Positions 1-10,056 of a DNA stretch of 64,000 nt are shown here, piece after piece (the stretch's first letter is position 1; the number at the start of each line of letters is the position of its first letter). Under the pieces are notes generated by a model. It saw only the letters and a list, made by a program, of their open reading frames with translations. It did no database searches and was not told the origin of the DNA. The stretch comes from Proales similis (lineage: Eukaryota; Rotifera; Eurotatoria; Ploima; Proalidae), in the NCBI GenBank assembly GCA_019059635.1, contig JAGVRJ010000003.1, forward strand, positions 2,108,001 through 2,172,000. Reading direction: 5' to 3'. Position numbers and translations under genes: made by a program.

Positions 1-2870
1 TGTGCTGAACCATGGAAGCGTTTCTTTGAAGTCTTTGCTGAAGCCTTTGTTTGACATTTGTTTGAGATTGGCTTTGTTGAACAGGTGTTGGATAGGACTC
101 AGAGAATGGACCAGAAGTCTGATCTTTGATCGGTCCAGTATCCATCGGCTGCGTTGAAATAGAATAGTTTGCAGTCGATACAGTTACATTGGGCTGGTAG
201 AACTCATCGGGCGTATGAGCAGCCTGTTCACAGTATATAGGGGACAAAACAGGCGATGAGATTTTAAAAGACTCAAACAAATCATTTTTAAGATGCTTGG
301 AGATGGCCTCTATGCGCTTGCGTTTCATAACTTCATCGTCGTTGAGCATTGACGATGCAGGTTTTAGATCGCCTTTTGAGGCTTCGTTTGAACTGCCCAC
401 GTGCACTTGATCCAGTCGTTTAGGCAAAGAGTAGAAATCGGTATATAGCTGATGAATGCTATTAGAATCGCTCTCGCTTGGCAAACGAGCGAATCGGGAG
501 CCAAATTCATCCGCATTTGAGCTGGTGCTCAAGGCTCGGTCGTAGATATAATTCGAGCTGGCTCGTCGCTCTTGTATGGCACCCACGCCTCCAAATTGAG
601 AACTGTTCAACGCATATGAGCTCCAATTTGAGCTATCGATTGCATTCTTATTTGTGGGCGATAGTGAAGTGCTTGATATTGACGATACGGAGGTACAAGT
701 CGAAGACGGAGCAAGACGCTTATCTCTCGGTGCGCTCGATCCGTTCTGCTGGATCAGCGTCGACTCGATCGGATCCGTTTCTTTAGTCCTAGGTCTTTTG
801 CTTGGTCTTCTTTTTAATAGACCTGACTCAATGTTTACGTTGTTCTCCGTTGCCTCTTGTTTGACTTGAAGAGCAACTCCTTGTCTCAAACTGTTATTCT
901 CTTTTTTATCATTCGACTTGGCCGACGGGATTTGATCATTTTTTGTATCAAACACCGATCCAAGATTGAGCACTTGGGGCTCTAGATCGGATGTGTTGAG
1001 AAGCGCGCGTAAGATGACGTCGTCGTTACTTCGAGAAGCTTTCGGCAATGATGCATTTAAAATATCTCTTAGACGATTTTCGCTCTCTTTACTCAGCAGC
1101 TCTTCGGGCATTTCAATGTCAAAGTCACAGAATTGTCGGTTTTCAGACGGCGACGAGCAGTTCGAGTTAGTGCCTTTGGCTGACGAGCAAAGAAGCTTTT
1201 TGAGCAAGTAGTCTTTGCGAACGATATTCTTGTCATCCTCGTTTGCTATTGAACTTAATAGACCGCCGTCTCTACTCAAGCCCGATTCGACAGGTTCAAG
1301 TTTTAGATCAAAATCACGGCTCAAGACGCACCGAGCGCCATTGACTGCTTGATCAGCTCTTTCAGGACTTGATGACAAATTATTACATAACTTTTCTGCT
1401 TCGGCCCAACGCTGTATTGAATTCGACTTATTCCGTTTTTTTCCCTGCGTGTTGGGTGACGCTTTACTGCCAAACACAGGTGACTTCTTGTCGGTCGGGC
1501 TCTTTTTAATCAACGTCTTCATCAAGCTTGTAGATGCACTTCCTTTCATTTCAACGTCCGAATCTATTTCCCTTTTAATTCAATTTTGTTCTTTAAAATA
1601 TCGGTTTTTGAAAAGTGGCTCTCTTGTTCTTACTTAATTATAGAAAAGGTAGATGAAATAATTGTGGATCCGGGCTGATTTGACACTTGACTGAGTGCCT
1701 GGACAAATGCAAACTTAAGATTGAGCTTCATGCGGAAGATAGCGCTCGTGTCTTCGCCTTTGAGAATGACTGCCGAGTCGGAAGAGAAATTATTCGGCTG
1801 TGAGCTATTTAACCGGTGGAATCTGACTTACCGTCTTTGATGTGCTTTTGTATGTGGCTTGTGTCGTTATTGTGAATAAAGTCGAAAATATTGGCGTGCT
1901 GGCTGCCAGAGAGCTGGGCCAACAAGCCACCAGGCTCTTTGCCGTTAAACTTCTCTTTTAAACTACTCAGGTCAGCACTTAGTGTATGACCACGGGTATC
2001 CATTTTTATTGTAAATTGATCCATGTTCATATTGCTCATTGAAATTAACGAGCACGCCGACTGATTAAAGATGGTCGGGGACATGCATTCTGAATTAGGT
2101 GTTATGCTTATCTGCTTCACAGTCAATAGCATTCGATTCTTTTTGTCATTAAGAGTTTTGGGCTGACTAGGTATGACGAGTAGATTAACGTAACTCTCTA
2201 TTGAATCTATGAATAAGGATTTAAACCGAGGGTTAGATGTATTGGCTTGCATGAAAGAAATCTAGACAAACACTTACTGTGATCTTTGCTTGAATTGATT
2301 AAAAATTGACAAGCGAACGGCTCCACGCTGTTGCCTTTCCGCACCGGTGCCAGCGTGTCTTTGAGCGGCTCATTGGCGAACAGGTTTTTAAACTTGGAAT
2401 GATCGTGCTGCCTGATGAATTCAAATAGGCTCCTGTCGCACATTTGCTCCTGGAACATTGCAGGCGATATCACATCTGAGTTATGAAGCAGTGAAATGTT
2501 AAACTAGAAAGCTTACTTGGCTGAATTGTGTAAAATTGATAACATTGTCACTGATGGACTCGATAATTAGCCGCCCGGAAGAGGGACAGCGAGCCAAAAT
2601 CATACTGAAGTAGTCTATATAGCCATTGGTGTTGACGCTCAGCTCTTCAGAGGCAACAGGCGCAATAGACGAGGGCAGAAGAGAAGAAGGCTCGATGCCG
2701 ACCGTTTGCGGTATGTGCAACTCGCCTACAAGTTGGATGCTGTTTGGCTCGCAATACGCCGCCGCCTGGTCTTGGTTGCTGGCCTTGAGCACAGGCTCGT
2801 CAAAGAACTGCGTCAAGTGCTGGACATCGTATGCATTTGCGATCTCTTCCATCCTATGGATCTCCCGCAA
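1..2870 (-). CDS. p160 nuclear receptor coactivator (NCoA/taiman-like), 3' end cut by window
   Basis: Transcription coactivator of the SRC/NCoA/taiman family, which bridges nuclear receptors and histone acetyltransferases. Exons read as about 2870-2517, 2449-2276, 2206-1832, 1769-1634 and 1571-1, with introns of 62-71 nt that join in phase. The first exons give a PAS-A-like segment (NVINFTQFSQ joined to EQMCDRSLFEFI). The next two give the PAS-B-like core (FTIKMDTRGHTLSADLS, then AIFRMKLNLKFAF and TIISSTFSI), which lines up with remembered human NCOA2. The long last exon is disordered and holds receptor-box motifs: LLKKLL (1190-1207), LRALL (998-1012) and a degenerate RLRDIL (about 1057-1074), plus a sumoylation-like VKQE and a Q-rich RLQQRLQ run at the edge. 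No bHLH region is visible upstream. The true start is uncertain: the first in-frame ATG is near 2852, and a 5' exon may be missing. Confidence 0.8.
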
Positions 2871-4733
2871 TCGTCATTTTATTCTAAAGTGAATTTTTTT
2901 TCAAGTAGGCGGGAATGTGCGACTTTAATAAAGCGTAGAGCAGGTACGCGCAAACCGAAGGATTTACTGCTTCGCAAAAGTCATTCGGGCCGTTGATACG
3001 CACTCATTATTCTCTTAATTTTCCTCCCTTTCTCTCTCTCTCTCGCGCACTCTTTTCGCTTTTGCTCTTTCTTTAGTTGGCTTGTTACTTGCTTTTTTTG
3101 TTATTTAAATCTCGAATTTATTTTTCATACATTGAATAATTTAATGCGCTTAGCAGCATTGCTTAATCTTGAGAGAGAGAGAGAGAGAAAGGGAATCATA
3201 ATTTGAATGGATTGCAATGGCGCTAAAGGCGTTTGCATTTGTTGATGATCGCATTTTTTATGTAAATGAGACCTTAGAGCCGAAGGAGAGGCCGTAGAGC
3301 GCACACTCGCGCAGCAACCTAATACAGGCAACGAGGAATGAGCATGAAGCGGGAGTGTGTTTGTGTGTGTGCGCGCTAACGCTCAAGGCATTGCATAATG
3401 CTGCTGACAATTGCCCCGCTCTTCATAATTCGACACATCAGACTGCTTGATTTCAGCCGAAATGCAAGGCTCTTATACAGACTCGCAGCTTCATCAAGCT
3501 CGTCCATGCGAATCCTTCATAATTCTGCTTTTTAGTATTTTCCTAATCACTTGCAGCGATCAGCCGTGTTGGGCGCATAATAGCTTCTGAAAGCCAATTG
3601 CACCTTACAATTATGTTTGTCACATTTATCGGTGCCAGTACCAATTCGCAGATTGTAGATGCCAGGCCACCAGCATGGCTATAATTAGTCCCTGTTTCTA
3701 CGAGTATTCATTCATTCATTCGTTCAGAATTTGGGGCAATGACCGGCCTGCTGATCCAAATACAATTTTTCTTCAACCTAAAAAGCCAGAGACGGACTAG
3801 GCGCATCATCCGAGCCTCTCTAATTACATGACATAAACCTGCGACAAAAATTTGGATGTTAGAAAGAGTGGGGATAATTTTTGCCGAATTATCTGCTATT
3901 TTCTCGCCATCTACATCTTAATTTAATCCGATTTTTTTTAAGCAAAAAAAAAAGACGAGAATTGCAAACAATAAACTAAAAAGCGGGAGTAGCAAAAGTT
4001 TGCTAGTGACAATAAATTGCTAGGTTAATAGAATAATAGCTAGAATGAATCAATTGAATTCAGAGGATATAATTTTTTAGCTTTTATCAAAAAGCTTTTC
4101 TCAAACATGGTTTGATTGATTTTTTCAAATGAAGGGAAACGCTCTTCTGTTTCCGACTTTCTTTTCAAACCCGAAATTCCCAACTCTAAAAGTTACTTCT
4201 TGCTCACTCAATTGTAAAATAGAACAGTAGAAGCCACCTAATAATCATAGAAAAAGGCCGAATAATGCCGTCTGAACTTGAGAATAGAATAAAATTTATC
4301 TTTCTAAATTAGAAATCATGGCTAGCTCTGATCGGAATATTTAGAGCAATTTAAATGAAATCTTGATAAACTCAGAGGGATGAGAGATTGTTGCTTATGT
4401 TTGGCGGATTCAGAACGAGGCTGTCAACTGGCGATTCAAATAGAATGTTTTGTGTTGGATAGAAGAAGAGAAATCTGGAAAAATCGGCGCGCATAGCTCA
4501 AAACTAAATGTTCATTTTCACAGTTTTTCTCGACGCCGTTTGCATCGTGTTGAACGCCTTTACGAGAATGAACGCGTGCATTTATTCTACTCGACAGATA
4601 TTCGCTTGGTTTTGATTTTAGGCTACACTGGATCTAGGCGATGGAATTACGATGTCACTCATTACTCGATACTGTTTATGGATGATTTGTTTGTTAATTT
4701 TTCCTATTGTTGTTTCAGAGTCGACGGCTGAAA
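2871..4733. other. Intergenic region between divergent NCoA-like and DNAJA3 genes
   Basis: No convincing coding region is seen. The stretch holds a CT run near 3027-3044 and a GA run near 3171-3190, a TTCATTCATTCATTCG repeat near 3706, and AT-rich sequence with poly-A. A TTTCAG acceptor just before the DNAJA3 ATG (about 4718) suggests a 5' UTR intron. Any bHLH exon of the NCoA-like gene would have to lie here, but none could be read. Confidence 0.5.
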
Positions 4734-6651
4734 ATGCTGTGTCTGTGTAGAAGTAAAAGGCTCGGTGCCAGCACTATGCAGATCGAACCACTCGCCCGGT
4801 TAATTCAATCACAGCTCAATTCTGTGCATGGTTTTACTTCATTGAATCGGGCCAGCTTTTCAATTTTAGGTTGTGCTTCATCAGCTTATAACCGCCGTCC
4901 ACTAACAATTGTGAACAAAAATTCTCAAGGCCGTAGTCAAGGTTAGAAGGCGAATACTTTCCTCCAAAGAGCAAACTTTGAATTAAAAACATTCGATTTT
5001 CAGACCAGCCGCTTTTAAATACGCGTTCAATTAGAACCAGTAGCATTGTGCAAAATCAAAAAGACTATTATGAAATCCTTGGCGTACCCAGAACAGCAAC
5101 TGCCAAAGAGATAAAGAAAGCTTACTACCAGCTGGCACAAAAGCACCATCCGGACAAGAACAACGGTGACCGTACCCAATTCCAGCAAGTTTCAGAAGCA
5201 TACGAGGTGCTGGGCGACGAGAGCAAGCGAAAGCAATACGATGCATTCGGCATGGCTGGTGGAAGTGCCAACTCTGGCCCGAGCGGTTTCGGACAAGGCG
5301 GCTTTCAATACCAGAGTCAAGTCGATCCTGAAGAACTCTTTCGCACAATTTTCGGCGACGTGTTTGGTCGAGGTAGAGGGTTTGAGTCAATGTTCGACCA
5401 AGGCTATGGCTCAGACCCTGGTCCCGAAGCCCAGGTTACTCAAGTAAATCAACAAATCACATTGACTTGATTTGATTGATTCTAAGAACTCGGACCTTCA
5501 ATAAAGAGAATTATGGATTTGACGTTCGAAGAAGCATGCCGTGGAGTTAATAAAGAAGTCAACATAAGAGTACTTGACACGTGTCCGTCATGTAAAGGAA
5601 GTCGAGCAGCGCCAGGACATTCACCGACCAAATGCAAGCAATGTAACGGTACCGGCATGGAAAGCGTGCAGACAGGACCCTTTTTCATGCGGACGACTTG
5701 CCGGGCGTGTTACGGACGAAGGGAAATAATTTCAAAGAAATGCGTCGAGTGTAACGGAAAGGGTAGCACCTTACAGAACAAGAAAGTGAGCGTGCCAGTT
5801 CCGGCCGGAGTCGAAGATGGACAGACCATGCGAATGAATGTGGGCAAGCAAGAAGTTTACATAACATTCAAAGTGGCGCCGAGTCAAACATTCAAGCGCG
5901 TTCGAGAGGACGTGCATTCGGACGTGTCTATCTCCCTTTCTCAGGCTGTTCTAGGTGGCTCAGTCAGAGTAAAAGGCATCTATGAGGATCACAATGTGAA
6001 AATTCCGCCTGCAACCCAGTCGCATCACCGTTTTCGTCTCAATGGCAAGGGCATAAAACGTGTCCACGGATCAGGCTATGGTGATCATTACGTGCACGTT
6101 AAAATAGCCATTCCAACGTAGGCTAACCTTAATACCAGAATAAGAATGTAAAGAAAACCAATTCAAAATTTCATAACCAAAATAGGAAATTGACCAGAGA
6201 GCAAGAAGCGCTGATAAAGGCCTATGCTGAAATCGATCCGAACGTTAATGGAACTGTAGATGGTGTGACCAGTACTCAAGCTGGTAAGAAATTTTATTTA
6301 ATAAATTGTCTGTGCATCGACCGATCTCTTTACATAACGCACGCAACCGAGTCGCACAGCATAGTCGTGCTTCAGCTGAATTGCTGCCTCCCTGAATTGC
6401 TGTATCGTTCTAAATTGCATTTTAAAAACTGAAATTTTAGCTGCGGACAACGGCGGCTTTCTCTCCAAGATAAAAAATGCGCTGTTCGGCTCTAAAGACT
6501 AGGCTTATGTAAAGACATCAAACAATCAAGACACAATTTGCCCTCCAAAGTCATTTAATCAAATATTTCATTTTAAGGCGAGCGCAAGTGCGTAGAGGAT
6601 CCGGACGGCCTGATAGAATCGCTCAAAAAAGCCATGTCCTCCAAGTCTTGA
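4734..6651 (+). CDS. DNAJA3: DnaJ homolog subfamily A member 3, mitochondrial (Tid1-like)
   Basis: Mitochondrial Hsp40 co-chaperone that recruits and stimulates mtHsp70. Exons are 4734-4941, 5004-5443 (or 5434), 5507-6117, 6186-6283 and 6441-6502, giving about 472 residues. The N-terminus is a basic presequence ending near RSIRTSSIV. The J domain ([11 protein letters not shown] in HHPDKNNGD) is followed by a Gly/Phe-rich linker and a four-repeat zinc finger: [32 protein letters not shown]. Repeats 1 and 3 lack the final Gly. The substrate-binding region contains [15 protein letters not shown] and [10 protein letters not shown], and the tail [12 protein letters not shown] matches the human tail GFLSKLKK. 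A second possible last exon (6578-6651) is listed separately. Length and domain order agree with animal DNAJA3. Confidence 0.93.
6578..6651 (+). CDS. DNAJA3: Alternative terminal exon of DNAJA3
   Basis: After a TTTTAAG acceptor, this 74-nt block continues in phase from the exon ending at 6283 (phase 1) and encodes [20 protein letters not shown], then SSKS and a TGA stop. It resembles the constitutive tail ([10 protein letters not shown] against [10 protein letters not shown]), so it looks like a duplicated last exon used instead of 6441-6502. The evidence is phase, open reading and similarity only. No transcript data were available, and it could be a decaying duplicate. Confidence 0.55.
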
Positions 6652-6830
6652 TCATCATTTGTTTGCTGTTTCCTTTATTTGCATGGCTTTTAAGGTTTTG
6701 ATTCTTTTCCTGTTTATTTGTGTCGTATTGACCAACCCAAAAGAAATGTTGAATAGAGATTTTTTCGCAAAAATCTTTTATTGCATGTTCTCATTTTTAT
6801 CTAGACTTGCTTATCTGCTTCTTAGCCCAG

Positions 6831-8436
6831 TTACGGCTTCAAGCTGTCCACATAGAGCCATTCAATAGCTCGAGCTGGAGTCAACAGCTTACAGTAGTGG
6901 AAGCCGGCTACAAATTTAATGTTGTAGTTAGTCGGAGTTCTCAGGGTTGGTGAGCTGAGCTGGACCACAGTTCGGTTAGTTGATGGATCGAGTGTTGGTT
7001 GAAATTTCTTTGAAGATTAACATTTTACAAAAGCGTTAGAGCTTAATTCTAAAAAAAGAGCTTACTAAGGCTGTTGTTGACCAAAGAAAGCCGTTATTTA
7101 ATGGACCTAGATCTTGCACAGGGACCAGCAGTTTTCCATGATCCATATAGCGCTTCACCGTGCCCAGCGGAGCGTTTTTCATGGCCCAGTCAAGAGCTTG
7201 CTTATTGAGTTGGGCGCATATATCGATTGCATCCGTTTGATTGAAATCAAACGTTTTGTTGTAGTAGGCTTGCAGGACTGATTGACGGCTCATCATCTTT
7301 GTACACGCTTCAGTTGAAGCCACTGGCTCAAGGCCATTATCCAATTTGTCCAGGAACGAATATTTATTCTCAGTAACGGTGCTAACATTCAAGGCACACT
7401 TTTGAGCTGCCGTACACTTGTTTTTGATTGAGGGAAAGTGCTCTGGAACTTGAAGGATTGCCCTGAATTCGTTGTGAACTTCGATGGCGTCTATGGTGCC
7501 CACAAATTTTTGTGCTTGCCTACTCCATTCTGAACCTTGCCAACAGCTGTCTGAGCGAACTGACTTTTTCGATGGACACGGCGGCTTGAAATGATAAAAT
7601 CCTTCAAGATTAAAACCGTCTATAATTGGATTGACTAGAGCGATAGTGTTTTGAAGGTATTCGCTGATCAATTCAACGTCTTGCACCGAGTAGCTGTTCA
7701 GACGGTAATGGATGTAGCCGACCGATAGACTAGTTAGAACGCTGCGCGCGATATTGTTATCGATCTCAGGTTTAATGTCGTTGTTCTTCACAGTCGGAGG
7801 CGGGTTTCCCTCGCCAACGAACTGGTAATGATTCATGCCTGGAATAACAATCGTCCAGGAATCGTTTGAATTAGACTTGAGACCAACTCCAGCTGAGTTG
7901 TCGTGGTAAAAAGACTCGGCTAAGCGAGTTATGCGGGCAAGACCATCCAGCTCAGCACCTAGAGTCAATATGGGAGGGATAAGGGATCTCTTATTAAGAT
8001 TTGATCTTGTCACAAAAGATCCTTCCAGAATGAGGCCAGCCAGCTGAAACGGCAACTGACCTTGTTGACTGAACAAATAATTTTGGACAATTATTCCGCC
8101 CAGCGAATGGCCAGCAAAGAAAAACGGCGTTTGAGGTCCGAATTGAAATCCGGCGCTCTTTAGTTGGCTGAAAGCGTTACTCATAATGGAGTTCACAAGC
8201 ACTGGTTCTGGAGTGTCCAGAGGAAACTCTGTGAGGGCCACCCAAAGACTTCCATTGAATTTTTGTTGCATTTCTCTAGCGTAGGGCACATAATTCTGGG
8301 CGGCGATCGATGCACCCTGGACGAAAACAAAGCCTGCTTCCAACGGCCCTGTCTTCGCTGGCTTAATTATAATGTTGGCATCGGCAAAGGTTAAAAGCGT
8401 CAAGACCAAGGATAATGTAATCAAGATTGCTTTCAT
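6831..8436 (-). CDS. Secreted alpha/beta hydrolase-fold protein
   Basis: Two exons, 8436-7066 and 7007-6831, are joined by a 58-nt intron and give about 515 residues. An N-terminal signal peptide (MKAILITLSLVLTLLTFADA) predicts secretion. The nucleophile elbow is GHSLGG near residue 110. A downstream Asp in GAELDGLARI (near 182) and a His in PGMNHYQF (near 222) could complete the catalytic triad. The C-terminal half is Cys-containing and ends with AIEWLYVDSLKP, read from the second exon. The fold family is clear, but the substrate (lipid, ester or other) cannot be inferred. Similar uncharacterised secreted hydrolases exist in invertebrates by memory. Confidence 0.82.
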
Positions 8437-8595
8437 TTTTCGAATATATTCTATAGAAATTAGATGGCTTTCTTTTTGCCATCATATTTATTCTCATTAA
8501 AACGCGAGTGATAAAACTCTCTGCTGCACGTGGTTAAGATTTTCCAACTCATCAGATTATAAGAAACGTGTAAGAAAACGAGCAAACCATTTTAA

Positions 8596-9055
8596 TCACA
8601 AAGTTTCAATTTCTATTATCTCGGGATTGCTTCTTATGAAAGCCAAATTGATTTTTTCATTATCTGTGACTGCCTTAGTTTTAATTTCATCATTATTTTC
8701 CAAGTCAGCTGAAGCGTTATCGAGCTTCATCCTGGATGACTTGATTTGGTCAATTTTCGACTCGGATTCAACAAACCATATTGTTTGACTGATTTTCTCC
8801 CGTCTTTGTACCACAAATTTGAATGAATTTGTAAAGAAAAGGCCGGGAAAAAAGAGATTACCGTTCTTTTTTGAAAAAGCGCATGTAGACTACGTGAGTG
8901 AGAATGCAAGACGCAATAAGTAACAAGATGAAAACCATTGATCCAAAGAGAATTGACACGAATATAAGAATTGATTGAGCAAATGGTAAATCTTCATTTG
9001 CCTCGTAATTGATGACTGCTTGGTTTACGCTCAGCGGTAGAGACACGTTTGTCAT
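8596..9055 (-). CDS. Small single-pass membrane protein, unknown family
   Basis: Two exons, 9055-8862 and 8803-8596, are joined in phase through a 58-nt intron and encode about 133 residues. A short N-terminal segment with an N-glycosylation sequon (NVS) precedes one strong membrane helix (QSILIFVSILFGSMVFILLL, continuing to about residue 55). A basic stop-transfer (RFFKKERREK) and an acidic-polar cytoplasmic tail follow. There is no signal peptide, so a type III (N-out) topology is likely. No family was recognised. It is divergent from the equally small membrane protein at 9495. Confidence 0.6.
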
Positions 9056-9494
9056 TACTTGGCCAGTGATGCCTTCAAAGCAAGAGTGCTTTGATTGTCC
9101 TAACCTGTCTAGAGATTTTCTAACTTAATAGATAATTTGAATCGCTTTCAAATGAAATGAAACATTTTATGAAGAGAGAAAACAATTCAAACGGCCGTTG
9201 TTCGCTCTAAAAACAAACTTAATTCAAGAACGCATAAGTTTTGCGAAATGTAAGCTAAAGAGCCCAGGTCGTTTGTTGTTGATTTACTCCACAGTGGCTG
9301 ACTCGCTATCATAAATATCAAAGAACAGGTTCGGAGCGGTGTTACGATGCAAGCCAGCTTGACGGCAAAGTTCTATTTCCAACAATTTTTTAAATTAAAT
9401 ATTCGCGCGGCAAATTAAATCTGATTATGGTCGACTTGTAAAAAAATATTTGCAATGTGATTAAGAAGCGGTCAATAAGCTGAGAAATCGAACG
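9056..9494. promoter_or_regulatory. Shared spacer between two divergent small membrane-protein genes
   Basis: This 439-nt AT-rich spacer separates start codons facing away from each other and so must hold both promoters. No TATA box or obvious repeat was recognised. The promoter role is inferred from gene orientation only. Confidence 0.35.
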
Positions 9495-9818
9495 ATGAGA
9501 GGCCACATCTCTGACCATGAACCTTGGGGCGATTTTCAAGTTCTATTGATTGGGATTTTTGTTTGCTTTTTAAGCTTGTTGACCCTGGCCGCCTTATTTA
9601 CCTTATCAAAAATGACTCAAGTAAATTATGCGCTCTTAGAGCGAAAAGGAGAGCGCGGGCTGCGGCTCAAAATGAATAAATATTTTTCACTCGCTAGTCT
9701 AAGTTTTCTTCGCTCTGCGCTGGCAGCTGAGCAAAGTAGAAGCTTCAGAAAGCAGAGGGTTCTTAATTTTTTTGTCGGAGCAAAATTGAAAGATGCTGCT
9801 AGGAAGGCCTTCGTATGA
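9495..9818 (+). CDS. Small single-pass membrane protein, 107 aa, unknown
   Basis: Intronless ORF starting MRGHISDHEPWGDF. It has one hydrophobic helix at about residues 15-39 (VLLIGIFVCFLSLLTLAALF) and then a strongly basic C-terminal half (ERKGERGLRLKMNK, RSFRKQR). There is no cleavable-looking signal sequence, so N-out/C-in topology is plausible by the positive-inside rule. No family was recognised. Support is limited to the ATG start, the clean membrane segment and its placement between genes. It may be a chance ORF. Confidence 0.4.
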   Translation: MRGHISDHEPWGDFQVLLIGIFVCFLSLLTLAALFTLSKMTQVNYALLERKGERGLRLKMNKYFSLASLSFLRSALAAEQSRSFRKQRVLNFFVGAKLKDAARKAFV

Positions 9819-10056
9819 ATTTACATAATCAAAGTTGACTCTGCCGAGCTAAGGACTATTCAAGCGAACAATGCGTGTGATTGTGTGTGAGTGTGATTCG
9901 AGCAAGCTGTTCACAAGTAAAAAATATTCGTTTGGTTGTAAACAAGCATAAATGAAGCTCTCGCTTACTCTCTGTTTTGACTGATGCTCATAAAAAAATG
10001 ACTAAAACTTGGTTCACCTTCTAGATGAATCGAAGCGAATAGTTCAACAAGTGAAA

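Noticed and set aside
478-1637. Plus-strand ORFs of 60-100 aa at the window start
   Set aside because: They lie antisense to the continuous NCoA-like last exon, whose frame contains the LxxLL motifs.
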